A stretch of DNA of 64,000 nucleotides, from assembly GCF_009362785.1 (NCBI RefSeq), contig NZ_WHNQ01000018.1, forward strand, positions 62,001 to 126,000, written 5' to 3'. The translations under genes and the position numbers were made by a program. Origin of the DNA: Paraburkholderia atlantica. Lineage in GTDB: Bacteria; Pseudomonadota; Gammaproteobacteria; Burkholderiales; Burkholderiaceae. Position 1 is the stretch's first letter. Each line of letters starts with the position of its first letter. The notes beneath the pieces were generated by a model. It searched no databases, had not been told where the DNA came from, and worked only from the letters and a program-made list of their open reading frames with translations. Shown piece after piece: positions 1-8,341 of this stretch.

Positions 1-562
1 CGAGCGACCCGTCGGCTGCGATGGGCAGCACCGCGAGGCTCGCACCGATGTGATTGGACACGACCACGTAGCGACCCGTCGGGTCGATCGCGAGATGCAC
101 GGGATTTTTGCCCTCGGTGCTCTGGCGATTGATGAACGCGAGCTTGCCGCTCGCCTTGTCGACCTTGAATGCGCTGATGTCGCTCAGGTCGCCATGCACG
201 GTGTAAAGGTGCTCGCCGTCCGGGCTCAACGCAAGGAACGACGGGTTCACCAGGTTCTTGACGAGTTGCACGAGCGTGAGCGCGCCGGTCTGCGTATCGA
301 CCTGGTAGACGCTGATGCCATCGCCGCGGGCGTTTCGTTCGCGCGTGGTGCGCGAACCGACATAAGCAAACATGGACTTCTTTCCTTTCAAAACGGTGTG
401 CTGCGGATACTCTGCGGCCGCGAAAATCTTCCGCGAGACCGTGCCCAGGGTCGCGAGCGCGATGAGCGAGGCTGCGCCCAACACAAGGTCACGCCGGGGC
501 ACGCGGTGAAGCCCGTGCGTTCCCCTTTTTGGCGTTCGTCGCAAAGCGCCGGGTTTGTCCAC
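1..562 (-). CDS. Tat-exported lactonase-family beta-propeller protein (3' part outside window)
   Basis: The minus-strand frame reads through the window edge, so only the N-terminal 187 residues are present. I place the start at a GTG at 562 because AGGAGA lies 5-6 bases before it and because it adds a twin-arginine signal: RRDLVLGAA near residues 23-31, then a hydrophobic stretch ending around AAA. An internal ATG at 373 would give a protein starting MFAYVGSRTT without any signal. After the signal comes YVGSRTTRERNARGDGISVY and blocks such as LALSPDGEHLYTV and VHLAIDPTGRYVVVSNH, typical of the 6-phosphogluconolactonase-like seven-bladed propeller family (Pfam Lactonase). The substrate is unknown; exported members often act on sugar lactones. 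It is divergent from the aconitase gene, with 74 bases between the two starts. Confidence 0.75.
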   Translation of the reverse strand, partial: MDKPGALRRTPKRGTHGLHRVPRRDLVLGAASLIALATLGTVSRKIFAAAEYPQHTVLKGKKSMFAYVGSRTTRERNARGDGISVYQVDTQTGALTLVQLVKNLVNPSFLALSPDGEHLYTVHGDLSDISAFKVDKASGKLAFINRQSTEGKNPVHLAIDPTGRYVVVSNHIGASLAVLPIAADGSL

Positions 563-636
563 GCTGTCTCCTGAATTTCGTATTTCGGGTTTCCACTGGA
601 TTGCATTTTGACCATGTGAAGTGCAAAAATACAGTT

Positions 637-3261
637 ATGGAAAACACCGACACCCCCTTCATCTCCAGTCTCGACATTGCCGGCACGAGATTGCGTTTCG
701 TCGATCTACCCGCGATGTTCGGCGCGCAACTGCGCGACTTGCCTGTCGTGCTCCGTCTGCTGCTCGAGAACGTCATTCGTAATACGGATGGCGACGAGCG
801 CCGGCAGGCCGTGGCGGCGATACTCGCGTGGCGCAAACACGGCACCAGCGAGCACGAAATCGCGTTCCAGCCCAATCGCGTGTTGATGCACGACACGACG
901 AGCACGCCCGCGCTTGTGGACATCGCGGCGATGCGCGACGCGCTGGCCGAGGCCGGCGCCGACCCCGCCGCGCTCAATCCGGTGCTACCGGTCGATTCGT
1001 CGGTGGACCATTCGCTCGCCGTCGAATTTTTTGGCAAGCGAGACGCCGCGCCGAAGAATCTCGTGCTCGAACTGCGCCGCAATGAGGAGCGCTATCGCTT
1101 TCTGCGCTGGGCCTCGCGGGCGCTCACTGGCGTGCGTATCCATCCGCCCGGTACGGGCATCATGCATACGATCAATCTCGAGCAACTCGCGACGGTAGTG
1201 ACGCGCGTGGAGCGCGACGGCGAGCAATGGGCCGTGCCCGATACGCTGATAGGCACGGACAGCCACACGCCGATGATCAACGGCATCGGCGTGCTCGGCT
1301 GGGGTGTGGGCGGACTCGAAGCGCAGACCGTGATGTTCGGCATGCCAGTGATGCAGCGCATTCCGGACGTGATCGGTGTGCATCTGACGAGCGCATTGCG
1401 GCCCGGCGTGCTCGCCACGGATCTTGCGCTGACGGTCACACAGCGCCTGCGTGCGATCGGCGTGTCGGGCGAATTCGTCGAGTTCTTCGGGCCCGGCGTT
1501 TCGACGCTCAGCGCGGGAGAGCGCTCGGTCGTCGCGAACATGGCGCCGGAGTACGGCGCGTCGACGGGCTTTTTCCCGGTGGACGGACGCACGCTCGACT
1601 ATCTGCGCGCGACGCATCGTAGCGAGGCAGCCGTGCAACTGGTGGACGCGTTCACGCGTGCTGCCGGCTTGTGGTTCGATCCCGAGGCCGCGCCGCGCTA
1701 CACGCGCACGATCGACATTGACCTCTCGAGCATCGGTATGCATGTGGCGGGACCGCGCCGCCCGCAGGATCTGCTCGATTACACTGCACTCCCTGACACG
1801 CTCGCGAAGCTGGAATTCAAGCCAACCACGCCGCACGCGGCGATGCCGCGTCATCCCGTGGCGATCGCGGCGATCACGAGCTGCACGAACACCTCCGATC
1901 CCGCGTTGCTCATCGCCGCCGGTCTCGTCGCGCGCAAGGCGCGCGAGAAGGGTCTGACGGTACCCGCGTGGATCAAGACGTCGCTCGCTCCTGGATCGCC
2001 CGCCGCCGCAGCGTATCTGGAGCGCGCCGGTCTGATCGACGATCTTTCCGCTGTGGGTTTCGATATCGTCGGCTATGGCTGCACGACCTGCATCGGCAAT
2101 TCGGGACCACTGACGGAAAGCGTGCGCGCAGCGCAGGCCGAAGGCAGCATTTATCCCGTCGCGGTGCTTTCGGGCAACCGCAATTTCGCAGGGCGTATTC
2201 ACCCCGACCTCGATCTCGGCTTCATCATGTCGCCGCCGCTCGTGGTCGCGTTTGCCCTTGCGGGCAATGCCGAAACCGATCTGAGCCGCGAGCCCGTGCA
2301 GTGCGCGACCGACGGTACACCGGTCTGGCTGCGCGACGTGTGGCCGAAGCGCGAGGAAGTGGCCGCCCTTGTCGAGCAATCCGTCGACCCTGAGGACTAC
2401 CCACGCGCATTTGCCGTGGCGAGCCGCAACCCGGCGTGGCACGAACTCGATGCGCCATCGAGCGCGCGCTTTCCTTGGAACCCCGCGTCGACTGCATTGC
2501 GCCGACCACCGTTCGCCGCAGTCGATCAGGGTAGCCAGCTCGGCAGCTATCGCGCCTATCCGTTGCTTGTGCTCGGCGACGACATCACGACTGACCACAT
2601 CTCGCCAGCCAGCGCGATCCCGAAAGACAGCTTCGTGGCTGATTTCCTGGTTTCGCGTGGCGACGATCGCAACGACCTGAACGTGTTCGCCTCGCGCCGC
2701 GGCAACTGGGAAGTAATGATGCGCGCGGCGTTCTACAGCAAGACACTCGTGAACCGCCTGAAGCCGGACCTGCCGGTCGCTCACACGCTGCACGCGCCGA
2801 GCGGCGAGGTGCTGCCGATCTTTGAGGCTGCGCAACGCTACGCTGCGGCGGGCGATTCCGTCGTGCTGGTCGCGGGTGAACGCTATGGCACAGGCTCATC
2901 GCGCGACTGGGCCGCAAAGGGCCAGAGGCTGCTCGGCATACGCGCGGTGCTGGCGGCGAGCTTCGAGCGCATCCATCGCTCGAACCTGATCGGCATGGGC
3001 ATCCTGCCGCTGCGCTTCGCGCCGGGCATCGATCCGGATACACTCGCGCTCGGGCCGGGTGATATGCTCGAAGTCGATGCCGACGCCGCCACGATCACTC
3101 CGCGCTGCGCCGTGCCAGTGCGTATCGTGCGCGCCGATGGCCGCGTCGAAGCGATCGGGGTGCGCGCGGCGGTGGAGACGCAGCTCGAATGCAGGCTGCT
3201 GCGCTCGGGCGGTGTCATTCCCTTAATCCTGCAAAAGAATCTCGCGACCGTGGACGGCTGA
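637..3261 (+). CDS. acnA: AcnA-type aconitate hydratase
   Basis: This 874-residue protein is a monomeric AcnA/IRP-type aconitase, which interconverts citrate and isocitrate through cis-aconitate in the cytoplasm. The [4Fe-4S] ligands are visible: Cys416 in TSCTNTS and Cys482/Cys485 in GYGCTTCIGNSG, with spacing as in E. coli AcnA. The swivel domain motif YGTGSSRDWAAKG is present near the C-terminus. The length is slightly below the usual 890-900. The ATG at 637 is chosen because the protein then begins MENTDTPF followed at once by the conserved N-terminal domain; no strong Shine-Dalgarno sequence precedes it. A GntR gene follows 35 bases downstream on the same strand. It may be a paralogue used in a substrate-specific pathway rather than the main TCA enzyme. 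AcnD (2-methylcitrate dehydratase) was considered but the N-terminal sequence fits AcnA better. Confidence 0.88.
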   Translation: MENTDTPFISSLDIAGTRLRFVDLPAMFGAQLRDLPVVLRLLLENVIRNTDGDERRQAVAAILAWRKHGTSEHEIAFQPNRVLMHDTTSTPALVDIAAMRDALAEAGADPAALNPVLPVDSSVDHSLAVEFFGKRDAAPKNLVLELRRNEERYRFLRWASRALTGVRIHPPGTGIMHTINLEQLATVVTRVERDGEQWAVPDTLIGTDSHTPMINGIGVLGWGVGGLEAQTVMFGMPVMQRIPDVIGVHLTSALRPGVLATDLALTVTQRLRAIGVSGEFVEFFGPGVSTLSAGERSVVANMAPEYGASTGFFPVDGRTLDYLRATHRSEAAVQLVDAFTRAAGLWFDPEAAPRYTRTIDIDLSSIGMHVAGPRRPQDLLDYTALPDTLAKLEFKPTTPHAAMPRHPVAIAAITSCTNTSDPALLIAAGLVARKAREKGLTVPAWIKTSLAPGSPAAAAYLERAGLIDDLSAVGFDIVGYGCTTCIGNSGPLTESVRAAQAEGSIYPVAVLSGNRNFAGRIHPDLDLGFIMSPPLVVAFALAGNAETDLSREPVQCATDGTPVWLRDVWPKREEVAALVEQSVDPEDYPRAFAVASRNPAWHELDAPSSARFPWNPASTALRRPPFAAVDQGSQLGSYRAYPLLVLGDDITTDHISPASAIPKDSFVADFLVSRGDDRNDLNVFASRRGNWEVMMRAAFYSKTLVNRLKPDLPVAHTLHAPSGEVLPIFEAAQRYAAAGDSVVLVAGERYGTGSSRDWAAKGQRLLGIRAVLAASFERIHRSNLIGMGILPLRFAPGIDPDTLALGPGDMLEVDADAATITPRCAVPVRIVRADGRVEAIGVRAAVETQLECRLLRSGGVIPLILQKNLATVDG

Positions 3262-3296
3262 CAGAAAGCCCTGTGCGGCGCGGCTGGCCGATAGAC

Positions 3297-4232
3297 ATGA
3301 TTGACCGTTCCATTGCGACCCAGATTGTCGAGCTGATCAAAAACGAAGGACTTGAGGCCGGCTCGCATTTGCCCGCGCAGATGCTCGCCGACCGGCTTCG
3401 CGTATCGCGCTCGCCCGTGAACGAAGCGCTCGCGATGCTGCACGAGAAAGGTGTGCTCACGCGCGAGAAGAATCGTGGCTTTTTCGTGGCACGGCCGATC
3501 GTGAAGCCGCTTTCCGACATGGTCAGCGAACTGGGACTTGTCGAGACGAGCATCGTGACGAGCGTCTATTTCCAGATTGCCGATGATCGCCTCAAAGGCA
3601 TACTGCCGGCGGTCGTATCCGAACAGATGATCCGGATCCGCTACGGTCTGACGAACGCGCAAGTTACAGCGGTGTTGAACCGGATCGCCCAGGAGGGCTG
3701 GGCGGAGCGCAAGCCCGGCTATGGTTGGGAGTTCTCGCCAATGCTCACGACCCCCGACAGCCTGCTCAAGTCGTACCGCCTGCGTCTCGCGCTGGAGCCC
3801 GCCGCGCTACTTGAGCCCGGCTACCGGCTCGAACGCAAGGTACTCGAGCGTTGCCGCGAGGTCGAACGGCATCTGCTTGCTGGCGGTATCGAAACCGATA
3901 CCGCCGACCAGTTGCACGAGCGCGGTGTGCGCTTTCACGAGTCGCTTGTCGAGGCGTCGGGCAACAGCTTTTTCATCGACACCATTCGCCGCGTGAACCG
4001 TGTGCGTCGCCTGATCTCCTACCGATCGATGCAGCATCGTGAGCGCTACGTGGAGCATGCGAAGCAGCATCTGCACGTGCTCGAATTGCTGGAGCGCGAG
4101 CGCAACGAAGAGGCTTCGGATGCACTACGGCAACACCTGTTGCATACGCTGGACGCTTTGGCGAGCATCCGGGAAATTCTCAATTCTGGGCCGGACGATC
4201 AACGCGCGGCCCAACCTGAAACCAGCTCATGA
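3297..4232 (+). CDS. GntR-family transcriptional regulator with two predicted winged helices and an FCD domain
   Basis: The protein has 311 residues, longer than the 220-250 usual for FadR/FCD-type GntR regulators. Residues about 4-66 form a GntR winged helix (PAQMLADRLRVSRSPVNEAL, then a wing containing GFFVARP). A second helix-turn-helix-like segment follows at about 85-145 (VVSEQMIRIRYGLTNAQVTA, then GYGWEFSP). The rest is an FCD-like helical effector domain with FHESLVEASGN and late histidines that commonly bind a metal. The ATG at 3297 starts directly at the winged helix. Its stop overlaps the start of the next gene as ATGA, so the two are probably translationally coupled. It may control the aconitase and the solute-binding protein. 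The effector is unknown. Confidence 0.85.
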   Translation: MIDRSIATQIVELIKNEGLEAGSHLPAQMLADRLRVSRSPVNEALAMLHEKGVLTREKNRGFFVARPIVKPLSDMVSELGLVETSIVTSVYFQIADDRLKGILPAVVSEQMIRIRYGLTNAQVTAVLNRIAQEGWAERKPGYGWEFSPMLTTPDSLLKSYRLRLALEPAALLEPGYRLERKVLERCREVERHLLAGGIETDTADQLHERGVRFHESLVEASGNSFFIDTIRRVNRVRRLISYRSMQHRERYVEHAKQHLHVLELLERERNEEASDALRQHLLHTLDALASIREILNSGPDDQRAAQPETSS

Positions 4233-4963
4233 ATATTGATTCCGACATCGTCAAGGCACTTACTCCCACGGGTACGCTTCGCGCGTCCATCAATGTTGGT
4301 AATCCAATCCTCGCAAGCCGGGATCCGCAGTCGGGCGAGCCGACTGGCGTATCGGTCGATCTAGCCCGCGCATTCGCGCAGCGTCTTGGTGTGTCGCTCG
4401 AACTCGTGGTATTCGACGCAGCGGGCAAGTCGGTCGAGGCGGTGAGCGATGAGCGTGCGGACTTCGGTTTTTTCGCCGTAGATCCGAAGCGCGGCGAAAC
4501 CATTGCGTTCTCCGCGCCGTACGTACTGATCGAAGGTTTTTATCTCGTCCGCGACGATTCACCGATCCGCACGAATGATGAGGTCGATCAGCCGCACAAC
4601 CGGGTGGCGGTGGGCAACGGCAGCGCCTACGACTTGTTTCTGTCGCGGGAACTCAAGGCAGCGCAGATCGTGCGTGCGCCGACTTCGCCCACGGTCGTCC
4701 AGACCTTTCTTGAACAAACGCTCGACGTGGCCGCTGGCGTCAAACAGCAACTGGAATCCGATGCCGCGAAGACCGGCGGATTGCGCCTGCTCGACGAACG
4801 CTTTATGGTCATTCGGCAGGCAATGGGTGTCGCCAGGAGTCGAGGGGAAATGGCTGCCAAAGCGTTACGAGAGTTCGTTGCGGACATGAAACGAAACGGT
4901 TTTGTCGCCGAAGCACTTGAACGCCACCGTATTCTCGGCGCCTCTGTTGCGCCACTCGAGTAA
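4229..4963 (+). CDS. Family 3 solute-binding-like protein lacking a signal peptide
   Basis: This 244-residue protein has the fold signature of family 3 (polar amino acid) ABC solute-binding proteins: GTLRASINVGNPI at the N-terminus, PTGVSVDLARAFAQRLG, and a block with DFGFFAVDPKRGETIAFSAPYV. The N-terminus, MNIDSDIVKALTPTGTL, has no signal peptide, lipobox or Tat motif, so it is predicted to stay in the cytoplasm unless the true start lies elsewhere. The preceding GntR gene overlaps it by four bases (ATGA), which fixes this start. No permease or ATPase gene is adjacent. It could be a cytoplasmic ligand-binding protein working with the regulator, or a substrate-binding enzyme; neither can be decided from sequence. 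Confidence 0.75.
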   Translation: MNIDSDIVKALTPTGTLRASINVGNPILASRDPQSGEPTGVSVDLARAFAQRLGVSLELVVFDAAGKSVEAVSDERADFGFFAVDPKRGETIAFSAPYVLIEGFYLVRDDSPIRTNDEVDQPHNRVAVGNGSAYDLFLSRELKAAQIVRAPTSPTVVQTFLEQTLDVAAGVKQQLESDAAKTGGLRLLDERFMVIRQAMGVARSRGEMAAKALREFVADMKRNGFVAEALERHRILGASVAPLE

Positions 4964-5485
4964 CTCGCGGGAATGGAACGTGGACGGTCGGGGCGCCGGA
5001 CGACCGTTTCAGGAAACGCTACTGCCACGCGGATGACCAAACATAGTCATGGCTGAACGGTCGAACGTGGCGGTGAACTGCCAGTCGACGAAAGTCCAAG
5101 CTGGACCGGCCGACCATCGTCCGCTGAGGAACCCACATCGGCCGCTGACACTTGGGGGACCAATGACCGCTTTGGCCGACCAGCCGCCGGCCGGCTCAGT
5201 TAGGCAACTGTGACCTGACGGTATCAACCTCCGAAGTCATCTGGAGACGCATGGCTTGGACGATCTTTGTTGAGCGGACGGAGCTGACTTTCCGATGCGG
5301 CCCACCTAAGGCCGTTGAGTGCCGGGCGGGAATGTCGGTATCGCTGACGGTATCGGCGGCCGCTATGGGACCCGAATTAGGCCCAGCGTTGGGTTTGCGG
5401 CAGGTGGTTGTCAATTGAATGGGGATTCGAGAAGAGACGTTAAGGAGCCGGTCGGGAGATCTAAACTTCGCAAGGATTTGAAAAA
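4964..5485. other. Gene-free interval of 522 bases
   Basis: No convincing gene, hairpin terminator or tRNA is visible here. Short frames exist on both strands but lack ribosome binding sites and recognisable motifs. The interval lies between an intact operon and an integrase remnant, so it may hold decayed sequence. Confidence 0.5.
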
Positions 5486-6320
5486 TCAACTGCCAATGTT
5501 TTGAAGATAGTCACCCCAGTCCTGCATCATTCTCTGCCTCTCAGGCAAAAACTCGGCTTTGTTATACGCTCGACTCACCCGGTTCTTCTCGACATGGGCG
5601 AGTTGACGTTCGACTGCCAATGGAGTGAACCCCTGTTCGTACGCCCACGTGCTGAATGTACCCCGTGCGCCGTGTGCCCTGAACAGTCGCTCGTGATTGA
5701 ATCCAGCACGGATCAGCACCGCATTGATTGTCGTAGCCGCCATAGGGCGCGATCTGTCTCTGACGTTCGGAAACAAGTAGTCGTCAACGCTATTGGCTCG
5801 AGTAATTTCCCGAACTTCTTTCAAAATCTCGATTGCTTGCGTGCTTAATGGGACGACATGCGGATGTCCCATCTTCATGCGCTCGCCAGGAATCGCCCAT
5901 ATCGCTGATTCCAGGTCAATCTCCTTCCACGTCGAGCCTCGCAACTCGCCAGTACGCACTGAGGTGAGCAACAGCAGACGCATCGCTAAGCGCGTGAGCG
6001 GAGTTCCCGTGACCGCCGCCGCAACCAGCAAGTGTCTGAGTTCGTCAGCCTTCAGCGCCCGGTTGTGGCGGGTAGGGGGGCGTCACAACGTCGGATGGCT
6101 TGAGCGCTGCAACAGGATTCGTATCCGCCCTTCCGCTGATGATTGCCCGTCTGAATATCGCGTCTAGGTGTTGGCGCAGACGTATTGCGACATGCGGAGC
6201 GCCGTTGGCCTTGCGTTCATCGCCCGCAAGGGAATTGCGCTTGGCAATCGATTGCAGAAGATCATAGACGTGCGCCACCTTGATATCACGGACCGGCATG
6301 GTCGGGATGCCCAAGAGGCT
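5486..6320 (-). pseudogene. Truncated, frameshifted P4-type tyrosine recombinase (integrase)
   Basis: The minus strand carries two blocks of one integrase. 6314-6085 encodes the end of the core-binding domain (LRQHLDAIFRRAIISGRADTNPVAALKPSDVVTPP). 6080-5486 encodes the catalytic domain, with Arg in RTGELRGSTW, Lys in GERMKMGHPH, HGAR in place of the usual HxxR context, and the presumed nucleophile Tyr in SRAYNKAEF. Between them, near 6075-6085, the frame shifts: after VTPP the next in-frame text is RHNRALKADELRHLL in another frame, which a two-base loss (or one-base gain) would explain. The first roughly 100 residues, including the SAM-like N-terminal domain, are missing. It is therefore an inactive remnant of an integrated element. 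Confidence 0.85.
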
Positions 6321-6344
6321 CTAACTCCCACAGCTAGCTACGAA

Positions 6345-6367
6345 AAAGCCCGCGCAATGCGGGCTTT
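6345..6367 (-). terminator. Rho-independent terminator of the LysR remnant
   Basis: AAAGCCCGC (6345-6353) and GCGGGCTTT (6359-6367) form a perfect 9-bp stem with a five-base loop. Read on the minus strand it is followed by a run of five T, and it starts two bases after the stop codon of the LysR tail at 6369-6371, so it belongs to that gene. Confidence 0.8.
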
Positions 6368-6368
6368 C

Positions 6369-6480
6369 TTATTTGGAGTTCAGCTTCGTCACATCCATTT
6401 TGTGCCATATATCGAGGAAGGCTTCCGCTGGGTGAGACAGAGAACGGCCCTTTCGCGAGATGAAATGGATATCTCGTCTT
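6369..6480 (-). pseudogene. C-terminal tail of a LysR-type regulator
   Basis: About 36 codons on the minus strand read RRDIHFISRKGRSLSHPAEA, then FLDIW, and end at a TAA at 6371-6369. This looks like the last strand and helix of a LysR substrate-binding domain (pattern R-[DE]-[IL]-h-x-I-x-R-[KR]-G-R-x-L-S-x-x-A). A rho-independent terminator follows directly, which supports it being the true end of a former gene. Upstream it runs into the acyl-CoA-dehydrogenase remnant, so the rest of the regulator has been lost. The family call rests on a short stretch and is tentative. Confidence 0.45.
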
Positions 6481-6487
6481 TGCGGAG

Positions 6488-6925
6488 ATGAAGCATTACA
6501 CACGCCATGAATCGCGCCCGTGGTTCAAGTCTCCCGCACAGCAAGCCAGCAAGGATCCGCACATCTTGCGTCACTATGGCGAGTTCTGGGTCGAACTGGA
6601 AAGCGTGCGTCTGCTGGCCGCGCGCGCCGTGCAGATCTTCGATGAAGCGTGGGCGCGCGGTGCATCGCTCGACGAGACGGCGCGTGGCCACGTTGCCGTT
6701 GCCGTCGCCACGGCGAAGGTGGCGGCGATGCGTGTCGGTCTCGATCTCAGCACCCGCCTGTTCGAAGTAGCGGGCGCGCGGGCCACGCATGGCGCGCTGC
6801 GGCTCGATCGCTTCTGGCGCAATCTGCGCACGCAGACGCTGCACGATCCCGTCGACTACAAGTTGCAGGAACTCGGCGAATGGGCCGTCAACGACGAACT
6901 GCCGAGGCCGTCGTTCTATTCCTGA
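6488..6925 (+). pseudogene. C-terminal third of an SfnB/DszC-like acyl-CoA-dehydrogenase-fold flavoprotein
   Basis: The 145 codons match only the C-terminal helical domain of the flavoproteins encoded just downstream: HESRPWF corresponds to HSRPWID in its neighbours, LFEVAGARATHGALRLDRFW to LFELTGTSATLDGLGLDRFW, and RTQTLHDPVDYKLQELGEW to RTHTLHDPVRWKYHAVGNY. The N-terminal and middle domains that bind FMN and substrate (about 260 residues) are missing. The break lies at about 6485, next to the LysR tail and integrase remnant, so the truncation belongs to the same rearrangement. It has no clear ribosome binding site and is unlikely to be functional. Confidence 0.85.
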
Positions 6926-7087
6926 AACGCCGGGCGTCCGACGGCAGGGATAATCGGCGCCTGTCATAAGCATTTGCAAATTCGATAGTAGGGCTGGCAC
7001 GCCGGGGCTGATCCAATACAGGATTGGCCCTGTTCGAAGCGAGCCGCGATGGGCTCGAAGGGCTTTTCCGTCTTCGTGTGAGCCATC

Positions 7088-8338
7088 ATGTCTAGTGTCG
7101 AATTCCCTGTTGCCGCTGCGCAATCGCCGCGGCGTCCCGATCCCGCGCGAGTGAAGCGGATTGCCAGCGACGCCGACGCCCTGGCGGCCGCCCACGCGCT
7201 TGCGGCAGGCTTTGCTGCAGGCGCGGCTGAGCGCGACCGTCAGCGCATTCTGCCGTGGGCGGAACTCGACCAGTGGTCCGAGAGCGGGCTTGGTTCGATC
7301 ACCGTACCGCGTGAATACGGCGGCGCGGACGTATCGTTCGCGACGCTTGCCGAAGTGTTCGTGATTCTCTGTACCGCTGATCCCGCGCTCGGCCAGATTC
7401 CGCAGAATCATTTCGGCGTGTTGGGCGTGCTGCGCGAAATCGGCACACCGGCGCAGAAAGCGCGTCTGTATGGCGAAGTGCTGGCGGGCCACCGGCTCGG
7501 CAATGCGGGCCCGGAACGGCGCTCGACGGCAGTGTCCACGGTGCTGCATGGGACGACACGGCTGCGTGATACGCAAGATGGACTGCGCCTCGACGGCAAG
7601 CGGTTTTATTCGACGGGCGCGCTGTTCGCACATCGCGTTCCTGCGCGAGCAACCGACGACGCGGGACGCGCCGTGCAGGTCTGGGTGCCGCGCGATGCGC
7701 CTGGTCTCACGGTGATCGACGACTGGAGCTCATTCGGCCAACGCACGACGGCGAGCGGTAGCGTGGTGTTCGATAACGTCCGCGTCGATCCGCAGGACGT
7801 GCTCCCGCTGTGGCAACTCGCCGACCGTCCGGGCCTGTTCGGTCCCAACTCGCAACTGATCCAGGCCGCCATCGATCAGGGCATCGCAGAAGCCGCTGTT
7901 GCCGATGCGCTCGCCTTCGTGCGCGAACGCGCGCGTCCGTGGATCGATTCGGGTCTGGAGCGCGCAACCGACGATCCATACATCATCTCCGACATAGGCC
8001 GTTTGCTGATCGATTTGCATGCCGCACGCGAAGTGCTGCTGGAAGCAGGGCGCACGCTTGACGCAATTGCCGCGGCACCCATCGATGCCGAAGCGAGCGC
8101 GCAAGCATCCGTCGCCGTGGCCGAGGCCAAAGTGCTGACCACGCGCATCGCCCTCGAAGCGAGCGAGAAGCTGTTCGAGCTGGCCGGTTCCGCATCGACA
8201 CGCGCCGCACACAACCTCGACCGTCACTGGCGCAACGCGCGCACGCATACGCTGCATGATCCCGTGCGCTGGAAGCTGCATCTGCTCGGCAACTATCACC
8301 TGAATCATGTGCTGCCAACGCGGCATTCGTGGAACTGA
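7088..8338 (+). CDS. SfnB-like FMN-dependent acyl-CoA-dehydrogenase-fold monooxygenase, first copy
   Basis: This 416-residue protein has the acyl-CoA dehydrogenase fold but belongs to the SfnB/DszC group of sulfur acquisition enzymes. These use reduced flavin and oxygen, or act as flavoprotein oxidases, rather than CoA thioesters. Landmarks are GSITVPREYGGADVS (residues about 75-90), LGQIPQNHFGVLGVLREIG, DGKRFYSTGALFAHRVP, IDDWSSFGQRTTASGS, and the C-terminal LDRHWRNARTHTLHDPVRWK. It heads a tight run: the next gene starts three bases after its stop, followed by a SnaA-type enzyme and SsuD with overlapping starts and stops. It is probably expressed under sulfate limitation, by analogy with sfn genes; no promoter could be assigned. 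The natural substrate is unknown. Confidence 0.85.
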   Translation: MSSVEFPVAAAQSPRRPDPARVKRIASDADALAAAHALAAGFAAGAAERDRQRILPWAELDQWSESGLGSITVPREYGGADVSFATLAEVFVILCTADPALGQIPQNHFGVLGVLREIGTPAQKARLYGEVLAGHRLGNAGPERRSTAVSTVLHGTTRLRDTQDGLRLDGKRFYSTGALFAHRVPARATDDAGRAVQVWVPRDAPGLTVIDDWSSFGQRTTASGSVVFDNVRVDPQDVLPLWQLADRPGLFGPNSQLIQAAIDQGIAEAAVADALAFVRERARPWIDSGLERATDDPYIISDIGRLLIDLHAAREVLLEAGRTLDAIAAAPIDAEASAQASVAVAEAKVLTTRIALEASEKLFELAGSASTRAAHNLDRHWRNARTHTLHDPVRWKLHLLGNYHLNHVLPTRHSWN

Positions 8339-8341
8339 AAC

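Noticed and set aside
985..2835. Long open minus-strand frame antisense to the aconitase gene
   Set aside because: It is the mirror of a GC-rich gene with strong third-position bias; it has no ribosome site and no recognisable motif.
5009..5227. Short minus-strand frame in the gap before the integrase remnant
   Set aside because: No start context or motif; could be part of a dispersed repeat, but this cannot be shown here.
6990..7020. Possible sigma-54 promoter (TGGCACG) upstream of the first SfnB-like gene
   Set aside because: The -24 part fits, but the GC of the -12 element is not at the required spacing.
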